A DNA stretch of 5,936 bases from Alcaligenaceae bacterium (GTDB lineage: Bacteria; Pseudomonadota; Gammaproteobacteria; Burkholderiales; Burkholderiaceae_B). Below the pieces are notes generated by a model, which searched no databases, was not told the DNA's origin, and worked only from the letters and a program-made list of their open reading frames with translations. How positions within the stretch are numbered: position 1 is the stretch's first letter; the number at the start of each line of letters is the position of its first letter. The stretch is from contig JAAZDZ010000105.1 in assembly GCA_012512545.1 (NCBI GenBank), positions 1 to 5,936 on the forward strand. Direction: 5' to 3'. Positions 1 to 5,936 of the stretch are shown here, in pieces. The position numbers were made by a program, and so were the translations under genes.

Positions 1-369
1 GCGCAGGTCCAGACAGGCGGAGACGCGGCCGCGCAGCGGGTCGTCCACGCTGAACAGGCCGTCCTGCATATGCGAGGCGATGCGGTTGCCGAAATGCCGT
101 GCCAGGGCCGCGCCTCGCGAAAAGCCGATGATGTCGATGGGAACCGTGGCGCCCGCCGGTTGCTGTTCCAGCGAGGTCAGCAGGGCCTGCCACTGGTTTT
201 CCAGTATGCGGCCTGCGCGCCAGGCCACTACTGCATCCCAGTCAAGGAAAAGGCTGTTGCCCGGGCCGGAGTGATAGTGGGCGGGGCCGTCGCGGTAAGC
301 CTGGGCGAGTATCCAGGCATTGCTCATGGAATCTGCGCTATAGCGCGTGCCATCGAAGGCGAACAGTAT
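1..369 (-). other. Start of the variable C-terminal effector domain (DUF2235/Tle1-like alpha/beta hydrolase), directly after the Rhs core
   Basis: This part of the Rhs gene begins right after the DPHGL motif that closes the conserved core. In polymorphic toxins that is the junction where the payload changes between strains. The 123 visible residues contain FAFDGT (917-922), which fits the first strand and acidic turn of DUF2235, YHSGPGNS (946-953), which fits the family's Y-x-x-G-x-G element, and IDIIGFSRGAALAR (992-1005), the nucleophile elbow with S998. Known Tle1 enzymes use a Ser-Asp-His triad to cut membrane phospholipids. The Asp and His are downstream of the elbow and would lie off the left edge, so catalytic competence cannot be judged here. 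Confidence 0.78.
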
Positions 370-3111
370 CAGGCCGTGGGGGTCGGCATAACGCCAGGGT
401 TGCTGGCGGGCGTAGCCATAGGCATCGCTGCCTGGCAGCGGGCCGAGAGGGTCGGGTTCCAGATAATGGCCGGAATCCGCTGCATAAGTGCGCAGCAGGT
501 TGTCGTGCCAGTCAGTTTCTTCGTCTGCATACTGGCCGGGCAGACGCAGAGGGAATGGCAGGTCGCCCGCTACGTGTTCCGCCTGCCCGGTCGGGCTGTA
601 GCTGGCCAGCCAGCGCAGTCTCTGGGAAGCATCGGTCAGCATGCGCGGTGCGCCGGAAAGATCGGCATGCACGGCATAAAGCCGGGGCGGGCCGTCGGGC
701 GGGTAGGCAATCATGCCCACGGGTGTCAGGCCCGCATAGAGGTAGCGCCGGTTGATGGTGAGCGACGCATCGCCGCGTTCGCTTACCGCTTCCGCCACCA
801 GGCGGTCATGGGCGTAAAGGAAATGCGTCACCCGCCCATCGGCAGGCTGCTTGACGATGCGATGGCCAAAGGCGTTGTGGCGGTATCGGGCGATGGTCGC
901 GCCGGTGCTTTCCGTCGCAATGGTTTCCAGCCGACGGCTGGGGCCGTATTCCAGCGCGCGGCCCGCGGCGGCCAAGGGCAGGCCCGAGGCTTCGCGCGGG
1001 TGAGCGGAACGGGCGGTCGTGCTGTTGTGTTTGAGGGCGGCCAGTGTGCCATCGGCCTGCCAGGCATACCACCAGCGATCAGCAGAACCGGGCCGCTGGT
1101 GCCGGGCGGCCTGCAGCCGGGATTGCGTATCGTGCAGATAGGTTGAATGGTCGTAATGTTCCGCAGCGGGAAACTCATGCCGGTCATGCTGCACCCGGCC
1201 TTGCGCATCGTAATGACGTTCCTGCACCCACAAGGCGTTTTCGCCGTTGCTCAGAACCAGGGTGTCGGCGTGCGGGCTGGAGCGCGCCAGGGTGAGAAGT
1301 TCAAGGCCATTGCCATAGTGGTAGCCCGGTTGATTTCTGGTGGAAGCGACAACAGGCTGGATACGCCCTTGCACGTCTTCCCAGTGCAGGGTTTCAAGGG
1401 TATTGGGCACCGTGCCAGGGGGCCGCCAGCGGTAATGTAAGGCGCCGCCTTCCGGCAAGGCATGTCGCAGCAGGCGTCCATGCTCGTCGTAGTCGAAAGC
1501 TTCCTGGAAGCTCGCGGCAGGTGCGCCGAAAATGGCCGGGCGTTGAATCCGGCGCTGCGTGATGCGGCCATAGGCATCGTATTGGCGGGTTTCGATTTCA
1601 AAAGGGTGTTCGATACGCTGCAACTGCCGCCCCCGCCATTGCAGTCGCGTTATGTATTGGCGCGCAGTGCGGGCCGCCGCATAGTGCAGCGATACCGGGC
1701 GGCCTTGCGCATCGCGGCGCAGTTCCAGACTGTCGCCGTTGGCGTAATGCAGCCGGGCGGGGCGGCCCGAGGCGTCAGCCCTCAGGGTGGTCTGGCCGGT
1801 GGCGTGGCTGCGCCAGTGGTATTGCGCAGGGTGGCGCTGCAGCTCGAAAAGCAGTCCGGGCCAGCCGGGGGCCTGCGGAATGACGCGTACAGGCTCGCCG
1901 CCTGGCGCCCGCTGCAGGTGCAGGCCGTCCAATCCGCTGAGACGCCAGGCGGAATCGTATGTTACGGGCGCATCTGTCAATTCCGGGTTGGCCGCGCCCC
2001 GGTTCAACACGCGATATCCGCCCCCTGCGCGACGGAACTCAATGGTGTGCTGCGCGCCGTTGACGCTGCGTATGCGGGTAATGCCGGAGCGCGTGCCACG
2101 GGCGCTGCGCAGATAGTCCACATGCAGCGCAGGCAGGGTGCGCCCATGTTGGCGCAGGCTGATCACCCGGCCATGAGCGTCGTATTCCCAGGTGATCAGC
2201 CGCTGTGGCGCAGCGCCTTGTGATTGCAGTGAAATACCCGTTAACGTATAGGGGTTGCCCGCCTGGTGTCTGACTTCATAGTGGTAGAGGCGCTGCAAAC
2301 CATCGGGGCGGGCAACGGCTTCAAGCCGTGGGGCGGCATGGCCGGAATCCGGCGCCGGTTGGCCGTATTGATAGTGAAAGCGGCCCAGGGGTGTATCCAC
2401 CGCCTGCAGGACAGCCTGCCCATGCAGGGTCTGGTAATGAAATTCCAGGCCGTGGCCGCTGGCGCTTTCGACGCGCTTGATCAAGCCTGCCAGCGCGTGG
2501 GGGCCTGCATGGCGCTCAATGCGAAGCAGGGCTTCACGGCCCGCCTGGATGCCTGTCAGACGGCCTTGTGCGTCGAAATCAAGCTGCTGGCCGTTGGGCA
2601 GACCCCACCTGAAGCCCTCGGGCGTGGGCAGGGGTGCGGTAATGTCCTTGAAACTGCCATCGGCCTGCCGCAGCCGCCAGCCTGTGCTGCGGCGTTGCAG
2701 CACAGTGTCGTAGGACAGGCTCCAGTTGCGCCCCAGAGCGCCTGCCTGGGATGACAGGCCGTTGTAGTGGCGCACGAGTTCCAGGCCGGGAGCCGAGCGG
2801 TTGGGCGGCAGGTCGATGTCGAGCTGATACTTATTGCCGTTGGCAAGGTGGATGGGGTTGCCCAGGCTGAACCCCGGCGAGGGCTCGGCATTGCCCAGGG
2901 TGGCCAGACCGCCGGTGGCGCAAGGGGCACCCAGAGCGGGAGGCGAGCAGAAACCGCCGCTCGCCGTGACCGGGCTGCCTGATGGCGGGCTGGAAGGCAG
3001 CGTGAACTGGGCAATGGCCGGGCCATGCAGCGCCGCGGCCAGCAGGCCCGCAAGCGCCTGCCGCCCGGCGAACCTGCCGTGCCAGGGTCTGGAAAAGGGG
3101 ATACACATCAT
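1..3111 (-). CDS. Exported Rhs/YD-repeat protein with C-terminal DUF2235/Tle1-like hydrolase domain (3' end beyond window)
   Basis: The frame stays open for 1037 codons from an ATG-ATG pair at 3111/3106 to position 1, so the C-terminus is missing. Residues 1-34 look like a Sec signal peptide: basic residues R8-R17, hydrophobic ALAGLLAAAL, then a GPAIA-Q cleavage site. Residues about 82-155 (GNPIHLANGNKYQ, then RHYN and LGRNWSLSY) resemble DUF6531, the usual entry segment of secreted YD proteins. Degenerate YD repeats follow, with clear copies at Y310 (YDAHGRV), Y511 (YDAYGRI), Y541 (YDEHGRL) and Y634 (YDAQGRV). The Rhs core covers about 760-914: HADLSGAPRMLTD near D817, LPGQYADEETDWHDN at 857-871, DPLG at 887 and DPHGL at 910-914. 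From residue 915 a new domain begins with FDGT (919-922) and has GFSRGA (996-1001) with the putative nucleophile S998, as in DUF2235/Tle1 phospholipases. Known Rhs shells encapsulate and release such C-terminal toxins. A lipase activity is inferred. No in-frame ATG, GTG or TTG lies between the start and the upstream stop at 3214-3216. The ribosome site is a weak AAGAG. No PAAR domain is visible. Confidence 0.9.
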   Translation of the reverse strand, partial: MMCIPFSRPWHGRFAGRQALAGLLAAALHGPAIAQFTLPSSPPSGSPVTASGGFCSPPALGAPCATGGLATLGNAEPSPGFSLGNPIHLANGNKYQLDIDLPPNRSAPGLELVRHYNGLSSQAGALGRNWSLSYDTVLQRRSTGWRLRQADGSFKDITAPLPTPEGFRWGLPNGQQLDFDAQGRLTGIQAGREALLRIERHAGPHALAGLIKRVESASGHGLEFHYQTLHGQAVLQAVDTPLGRFHYQYGQPAPDSGHAAPRLEAVARPDGLQRLYHYEVRHQAGNPYTLTGISLQSQGAAPQRLITWEYDAHGRVISLRQHGRTLPALHVDYLRSARGTRSGITRIRSVNGAQHTIEFRRAGGGYRVLNRGAANPELTDAPVTYDSAWRLSGLDGLHLQRAPGGEPVRVIPQAPGWPGLLFELQRHPAQYHWRSHATGQTTLRADASGRPARLHYANGDSLELRRDAQGRPVSLHYAAARTARQYITRLQWRGRQLQRIEHPFEIETRQYDAYGRITQRRIQRPAIFGAPAASFQEAFDYDEHGRLLRHALPEGGALHYRWRPPGTVPNTLETLHWEDVQGRIQPVVASTRNQPGYHYGNGLELLTLARSSPHADTLVLSNGENALWVQERHYDAQGRVQHDRHEFPAAEHYDHSTYLHDTQSRLQAARHQRPGSADRWWYAWQADGTLAALKHNSTTARSAHPREASGLPLAAAGRALEYGPSRRLETIATESTGATIARYRHNAFGHRIVKQPADGRVTHFLYAHDRLVAEAVSERGDASLTINRRYLYAGLTPVGMIAYPPDGPPRLYAVHADLSGAPRMLTDASQRLRWLASYSPTGQAEHVAGDLPFPLRLPGQYADEETDWHDNLLRTYAADSGHYLEPDPLGPLPGSDAYGYARQQPWRYADPHGLILFAFDGTRYSADSMSNAWILAQAYRDGPAHYHSGPGNSLFLDWDAVVAWRAGRILENQWQALLTSLEQQPAGATVPIDIIGFSRGAALARHFGNRIASHMQDGLFSVDDPLRGRVSACLDLR

Positions 3112-3162
3112 GGCGACTCTTGCAATAAACAGAAACGGCTCGATGTGCGACCATTTTCCGTC

Positions 3163-3191
3163 TTGGCAGGGCAGATGTGTTGGGGTAGTGT
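3163..3191 (+). promoter_or_regulatory. Predicted sigma70 promoter for the DUF1840 gene
   Basis: A -35 box TTGGCA (3163-3168, five of six consensus bases) and a -10 box TAGTGT (3186-3191, four of six) are separated by exactly 17 nt. Transcription would start near 3198 and leave a leader of about 24 nt before the ATG at 3222, with the ribosome binding site inside it. It lies in the 110-nt gap between two divergent genes. I could not find an equally good promoter reading left for the Rhs gene. Confidence 0.5.
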
Positions 3192-3221
3192 AGAGATGTG
3201 TCCATTGTGGGAGTTACGGCC

Positions 3222-3572
3222 ATGCTTATCGTTTTTCACTCAAAATCTGCCGCTGAAGTGTTGATGTTCGCACAGCATGCGCTACCCATTCTCCAGGCCG
3301 CCGGCAAGTCTTTCGACGACGATCAGCTGCCCGAACGCGGGGTGATTACACGCGCCCACCTTGCGGCGGCCATCCGGGGCATTGAACATGCCATGGCCAT
3401 TACCAAGGAAACCGACGAAAACCCCGACACCGACGACGATAACGACGACAAGGTTCACCCCATCAGTGAACCTGTCAGCTTCCGGCGGCGCGCCTACCCC
3501 CTGCTGGCCATGTTGCGGCTGGCGAACGAAAAGCAGGAAGACGTCATCTGGGAACCTGCGCCGGTCTGGTGA
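3222..3572 (+). CDS. DUF1840 family protein
   Basis: This is a small, probably cytosolic protein of 116 residues with no signal peptide or membrane segment. It matches the DUF1840 pattern at both ends. The N-terminus is MLIVFHSKSAAEVLMF, followed by a helix that ends in an AAGK-type turn. The C-terminus is VSFRRRAYPLLAMLRLA, followed by an IWEPAP tail. Between them sits AHLAAAIRGIEHAM (45-58) and a strongly acidic linker with a run of aspartates (about 64-76). The family is common in Betaproteobacteria and has no assigned function. I chose the ATG at 3222 because GGGAG at 3209-3213 lies 8 nt upstream and family members begin with an ML-x-x-F-x-S motif. A GTG at 3198 in the same frame would be almost leaderless from the predicted promoter. 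The gene is divergent from the Rhs gene and is followed by a hairpin, which suggests it is transcribed alone. Confidence 0.85.
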   Translation: MLIVFHSKSAAEVLMFAQHALPILQAAGKSFDDDQLPERGVITRAHLAAAIRGIEHAMAITKETDENPDTDDDNDDKVHPISEPVSFRRRAYPLLAMLRLANEKQEDVIWEPAPVW

Positions 3573-3587
3573 ACGGGCTGTGTCTGT

Positions 3588-3605
3588 CCGCGCCCGAGGG
3601 CGCGG
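3588..3605 (+). terminator. Possible intrinsic terminator hairpin after the DUF1840 gene
   Basis: A perfect 7-bp GC stem, CCGCGCC (3588-3594) and GGCGCGG (3599-3605), closes a 4-nt loop CGAG. It begins 15 nt after the DUF1840 stop. It is followed by CGTTCTTC rather than a clean T-run, so termination may be weak or factor-assisted. Confidence 0.45.
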
Positions 3606-3623
3606 CGTTCTTCACTGTTGCTT

Positions 3624-3655
3624 ATGTCAGCGGCGCAATGTCATGCGGCTGACAT
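3624..3655. repeat. Interrupted palindrome / long hairpin upstream of the 106-residue gene
   Basis: The outer arms ATGTCAGC (3624-3631) and GCTGACAT (3648-3655) are perfect reverse complements of 8 bp. Inside them CGCA (3634-3637) pairs with TGCG (3644-3647) around a 6-nt loop ATGTCA. The result is a 12-bp stem with a GG bulge at 3632-3633. It ends 74 nt before the ATG at 3730. It could be part of a termination region, an operator for a dimeric regulator, or an RNA structure in a leader. The sequence alone does not decide between these. Confidence 0.55.
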
Positions 3656-3729
3656 TCTGCCCATGCGGGTTTGCTTATCCTTGTCTGGAATAACAGAAGC
3701 TATAAACCGAGTCGGGGAGACCGTCCAAC

Positions 3730-4050
3730 ATGCGCAGCAACGTCACCATCATCTTCAATGCACGGCAACAGCTTGAATACGCCGTAGATATCTCTGATAC
3801 CTCGTCCGAGGCGCAGGCCAAAGCCATGGAATGGCTGGAAGCCACCTGGACGCGTCTGGAGTGCGAGCCGCTGCGCCATAGCGGCAAGGTGCTGTTGCTG
3901 GACAAGGTGCTGGGCGTGGCCGACAGCCTGGGCTACGACACCTTTGTGCAGCACGAGGACCGTGCTCAGGAATTCGTGCAGCAGGTTGCTGCAGCGCTGG
4001 GCAGACCGGTTATTAATATTGATCTGCCCGGCCAGACCGTAGGGTTTTAA
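3730..4050 (+). CDS. Conserved-looking hypothetical protein, 106 residues
   Basis: I do not recognise a named family. The gene looks real: a GGGGAGA ribosome site at 3714-3720 lies 9 nt before the ATG, codon third positions are GC-rich as in the neighbouring genes, and the frame ends cleanly just before a hairpin. The protein is soluble with no signal peptide or membrane segment. It reads as an alternating fold: strand VTIIFN (5-10), amphipathic helix around AQAKAMEWLEATWTRLE (28-44), strand KVLLLDKVLGVAD (53-65), helix RAQEFVQQVAAALG (78-91), then PVINIDLPG (93-101). It has one cysteine (C45) and two tryptophans (W35, W40). It is co-oriented with the DUF1840 gene, but two hairpins separate them, so co-transcription is doubtful. 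Its other neighbour, the aldolase gene, is convergent. No function is proposed. Confidence 0.75.
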   Translation: MRSNVTIIFNARQQLEYAVDISDTSSEAQAKAMEWLEATWTRLECEPLRHSGKVLLLDKVLGVADSLGYDTFVQHEDRAQEFVQQVAAALGRPVINIDLPGQTVGF

Positions 4051-4062
4051 GCTGCAGTGCGC

Positions 4063-4082
4063 CCCCGCCCTGACGGGCGGGG
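4063..4082. terminator. Possible bidirectional terminator between convergent genes
   Basis: A perfect 8-bp stem, CCCCGCCC (4063-4070) and GGGCGGGG (4075-4082), encloses a TGAC loop. It lies 12 nt after the stop of the 106-residue gene and 26 nt after the end of the aldolase gene on the opposite strand. Its position fits a shared terminator for convergent transcripts. Neither side has a proper U-tract (TTGATGG follows on the plus strand), so efficiency as an intrinsic terminator is uncertain. Confidence 0.5.
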
Positions 4083-4108
4083 TTGATGGTCAATACGGTA
4101 AAAACAGG

Positions 4109-5128
4109 TCAGGCGCTCTGCTTCTGGCGCAGCAGCGACAGGGCCGTGTCCTCAATCATGTCTTCCTGGCCGCCCACCATGCCGCGGCGGCCCATTTCCA
4201 CTAGAATTTCCCGGGCGGGAATGCCGAACTTCTGTTCTGCGCGCTTGGCGAACAACAGGAACGAACCGTACACGCCGGCATAGCCCAGCGTCAGGGCGTC
4301 GCGATCCACACGGATGGGGAAGTCCATGATGGGAATCACCAGGTCTTCGGCCACGTCCTGAATCTTGAAAACGTCCACGCCGGTTTCCACTTTCATCAGA
4401 TCCAGCACGGCCACCAGCACTTCCAGCGGCGTGTTGCCAGCACCGGCACCCAGGCCGGCGGCGGCGGCGTCAATGCGGTCGGCGCCCATTTCGATGGCGG
4501 CGACGCTGTTGGCCACGCCCATGCCCAGGTTGTGGTGGCCATGGAAGCCCAGCTCGGTTTCCGGCTTGAGCGCGTCGCGCACGGCCTGCAGGCGGTCTTT
4601 CAGCGTGTTCGGCAGAAGGTGGCCGGCTGAATCGGTGACGTAGATGCAGTTGGCGCCATAGCTTTCCATGAGCTTGGCTTGTTCCGCCAGACCCTTGGGG
4701 TCGTTCATGTGGCTCATCATCAGAAAGCCCACGGTGTCCATGCCCAGCTTGCGGCCTAGCGCAATGTGCTGTTCGGACACGTCGGCTTCCGTGCAGTGGG
4801 TTGCCACGCGGATGGTGCTGACGCCGGTTTCGTGCGCCATTTTCAGGTGATCCACGGTGCCGATGCCCGGCAGCAGCAGGGCAGATACCTTGGCCTGTTT
4901 CATCAGGGGCACGACGGTGCTCAGGTATTCCTCGTCGCTGTGGGCGGGAAAGCCGTAATTGACCGATGCGCCGCCCAGGCCGTCGCCGTGGGTGACTTCA
5001 ATCAGGGGGACGCCTGCATCGTCCAGCCCTTGGGCGATGGTGCTCATCTGCTCCAGCGTGATCTGGTGGCGTTTGGGGTGCATGCCGTCGCGCAGCGTCA
5101 TGTCATGCAGAATGATTTTCTTGCTCAT
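4109..5128 (-). CDS. dmpG: 4-hydroxy-2-oxovalerate aldolase (DmpG/BphI/MhpE family)
   Basis: This is a class II, divalent-metal-dependent aldolase. It cleaves 4-hydroxy-2-oxovalerate to pyruvate and acetaldehyde and acts in complex with the acylating dehydrogenase encoded just upstream. The protein has 339 residues, a normal full length. The N-terminal [15 protein letters not shown] holds R13, D14 and H17, matching the catalytic Arg, metal-binding Asp and catalytic His of BphI and DmpG. The metal-binding HGHHN has H196 and H198. Y287 in GYAGVY matches the BphI stereocontrol tyrosine, and L84 in ALLLPGIG matches its aldehyde-pocket leucine. The C-terminal [16 protein letters not shown] is the DmpG-type communication domain. 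[15 protein letters not shown] and TDSAG resemble BphI more than E. coli MhpE, as far as I can recall. I chose the ATG at 5128 because AGGAGAAG (5142-5135) precedes it at good spacing. A frame open to 5179 would overlap the upstream gene. The gene ends the operon on this side and is convergent with the 106-residue gene. Confidence 0.97.
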   Translation of the reverse strand: MSKKIILHDMTLRDGMHPKRHQITLEQMSTIAQGLDDAGVPLIEVTHGDGLGGASVNYGFPAHSDEEYLSTVVPLMKQAKVSALLLPGIGTVDHLKMAHETGVSTIRVATHCTEADVSEQHIALGRKLGMDTVGFLMMSHMNDPKGLAEQAKLMESYGANCIYVTDSAGHLLPNTLKDRLQAVRDALKPETELGFHGHHNLGMGVANSVAAIEMGADRIDAAAAGLGAGAGNTPLEVLVAVLDLMKVETGVDVFKIQDVAEDLVIPIMDFPIRVDRDALTLGYAGVYGSFLLFAKRAEQKFGIPAREILVEMGRRGMVGGQEDMIEDTALSLLRQKQSA

Positions 5129-5134
5129 GATGAT

Positions 5135-5142
5135 CTTCTCCT
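5135..5142 (-). promoter_or_regulatory. Strong ribosome binding site fixing the aldolase start
   Basis: AGGAGAAG lies in the 16-nt gap between the dehydrogenase stop (5145-5147) and the aldolase ATG (5128). Its AGGAG core is 9 nt from the ATG. It supports the start at 5128 over an in-frame start at 5179, and it indicates that the two genes are translated from one transcript. Confidence 0.8.
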
Positions 5143-5144
5143 GT

Positions 5145-5936
5145 TCAAGCGGCTTCGGTGGCGAGGATGCGCTCGGCAAACATTTCGGCGGTACGGGCCG
5201 CAGCGGCGGTCATGATGTCCAGGTTGCCGGAATACTTGGGCAAGTAGTCGCCCAACCCTTCGACTTCCAGGTAGACGGACACGCGATTGCCATCGAATAC
5301 GGGGCCGTTCACCAGGCGGTAGCCGGGCACGTATTTCTGCACTTCGGTAATCATGGTGTGAATGGATTCCGTGATCTTTTCCTGGTCGGGCTCGCCTTCA
5401 GTCAGACAGTGCACGGTGTCGCGCATGATGAGAGGCGGTTCAGCCGGGTTCAGAATGATGATGGCCTTGCCTTCCTTGGCGCCGCCAACCTGCGCAACGG
5501 CATCTGCCGTGGTGCGGGTGAACTCGTCGATGTTCTTGCGGGTGCCCGGGCCGGCCGATCTGGAGGACACCGTTGCGACGATTTCCGCGTACTTCACCGG
5601 CTGGACGCGCGATACGGCATTCACCATGGGAATAGTGGCCTGACCGCCGCAAGTGACCATATTGACGTTTTTCGCGCCTTGGCCCAGCAGTTCCTGCAGG
5701 TTGACCGGCGGGACGCAGAATGGGCCGATGGCCGCAGGCGTCAGGTCGATCATCAGCACGCCCAGGGCGGTGAGCTTGTCGGAATTGTCCTTGTGGACAT
5801 AGGCGCTGGTGGCGTCAAAGGCGATCTGAATATCGTCTTCTTTAACGAAGGGCAGCAGGCCGTCTACGCCCTCGGAGGTCGTCTTCAGGCCCAATTCAGT
5901 TGCCCTTTTGAGGCCGTCGGATTCGGGGTCTACACC
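5145..5936 (-). CDS. dmpF: Acetaldehyde dehydrogenase (acetylating), DmpF/BphJ/MhpF family (5' end beyond window)
   Basis: The enzyme converts acetaldehyde (or propanal) with NAD+ and CoA to acetyl-CoA (or propionyl-CoA), and receives the aldehyde through a channel from the partner aldolase. The visible 264 codons are open to the right edge and give 263 residues. They start inside the NAD-binding domain at [12 protein letters not shown]; the GxGxxG strand before it is off the window. Recognisable elements follow: [33 protein letters not shown] with the catalytic Cys (codon 5651-5649, visible residue 96), [27 protein letters not shown], and the C-terminal [18 protein letters not shown]. In DmpF and BphJ the Cys is near residue 131-132, so about 35 residues are missing and the full length would be about 300, normal for the family. 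A TTG at 5894 is internal and is not the start, because conserved family sequence continues upstream of it. The stop is 16 nt before the aldolase ATG, which gives the usual F-G order. Confidence 0.97.
   Translation of the reverse strand, partial: GVDPESDGLKRATELGLKTTSEGVDGLLPFVKEDDIQIAFDATSAYVHKDNSDKLTALGVLMIDLTPAAIGPFCVPPVNLQELLGQGAKNVNMVTCGGQATIPMVNAVSRVQPVKYAEIVATVSSRSAGPGTRKNIDEFTRTTADAVAQVGGAKEGKAIIILNPAEPPLIMRDTVHCLTEGEPDQEKITESIHTMITEVQKYVPGYRLVNGPVFDGNRVSVYLEVEGLGDYLPKYSGNLDIMTAAAARTAEMFAERILATEAA

Noticed and set aside
70..1146. Long plus-strand open frame of 358 codons
   Set aside because: It lies wholly antisense to the Rhs gene, whose core and GFSRGA motifs are clear on the minus strand. 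The translation has no recognisable domain and comes from the GC-rich third positions of the real gene.
1462..2223. Plus-strand open frame of 253 codons
   Set aside because: It is antisense to the YD-repeat body of the Rhs gene and has no family features or convincing ribosome site.
2266..2754. Plus-strand open frame of 162 codons
   Set aside because: It is antisense to the N-terminal part of the Rhs gene, and its composition is typical of a shadow frame.
3198..3221. Upstream GTG start for the DUF1840 gene
   Set aside because: It coincides with the predicted transcription start, has no ribosome site, and adds eight residues absent from the usual family N-terminus.
2556..3223. Two overlapping minus-strand open frames (2556-3053 and 2831-3223) that might suggest a frameshifted Rhs gene
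   Set aside because: The true Rhs frame is open without interruption from 3111 to 1, and motifs at residues 85, 310, 511, 541, 634, 859, 920 and 996 all fall in one frame. No frameshift is needed.
3701..3706. TATAAA as a -10 box for the 106-residue gene
   Set aside because: No acceptable -35 hexamer sits 16-18 nt upstream. TTGTCT at 3681 would leave only a 14-nt spacer and TTGCTT at 3671 would leave 24 nt.
5129..5179. 17-residue N-terminal extension of the aldolase
   Set aside because: It would overlap the dehydrogenase gene, lacks conserved family sequence, and would ignore the strong AGGAGAAG site before the ATG at 5128.
4766..5215. Plus-strand open frame of 149 codons
   Set aside because: It is antisense to the well-conserved aldolase and dehydrogenase genes and is a shadow frame.
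1..5936. CRISPR array, insertion sequence or tRNA
   Set aside because: I saw no regularly spaced repeats, no transposase motif or terminal inverted repeats flanking a gene, and no cloverleaf-like segment in the non-coding gaps.

Overview
The window looks like chromosomal DNA from a GC-rich betaproteobacterium of the order Burkholderiales, probably Alcaligenaceae (the Bordetella/Achromobacter/Pusillimonas neighbourhood). This is inferred from a DUF1840-type small protein, a family mostly seen in Betaproteobacteria, from the base composition, and from a BphI/BphJ-type aldolase-dehydrogenase pair. The genus cannot be fixed from this sequence alone.

Layout. (1) Positions 1-3111, minus strand: one uninterrupted reading frame of 1037 codons that runs off the left edge. 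It is an exported Rhs/YD-repeat protein. It has a Sec-type signal peptide, a DUF6531-like N-terminal segment, a degenerate YD-repeat body, a conserved Rhs core ending in a DPHGL motif, and then the start of a DUF2235/Tle1-like alpha/beta-hydrolase domain with an intact GFSRGA nucleophile elbow. The end of the hydrolase domain and any immunity gene lie beyond position 1. (2) Positions 3112-3221: a short divergent intergenic region with a good sigma70-like promoter reading right. (3) Positions 3222-3572, plus strand: a DUF1840 family protein. (4) Positions 3573-3729: two hairpins, one terminator-like and one longer imperfect palindrome. (5) Positions 3730-4050, plus strand: an unrecognised 106-residue protein that looks like a genuine gene. 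(6) Positions 4051-4108: a convergent intergenic stretch with an 8-bp GC hairpin. (7) Positions 4109-5936, minus strand: the 3' end of an aromatic meta-cleavage operon, with an acylating acetaldehyde dehydrogenase (5' end off the right edge) followed 16 nt later by 4-hydroxy-2-oxovalerate aldolase.

How the genes work together. The aldolase and dehydrogenase form a known substrate-channelling complex. The aldolase splits 4-hydroxy-2-oxoacids into pyruvate and an aldehyde, and the dehydrogenase turns that aldehyde directly into acyl-CoA. They are the last two steps of catechol, biphenyl or phenylpropionate meta-cleavage degradation. The Rhs gene is a separate unit, most plausibly an interbacterial or secreted polymorphic toxin that carries a lipase-like payload. 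The two small plus-strand genes lie between these units, and nothing ties them to either.
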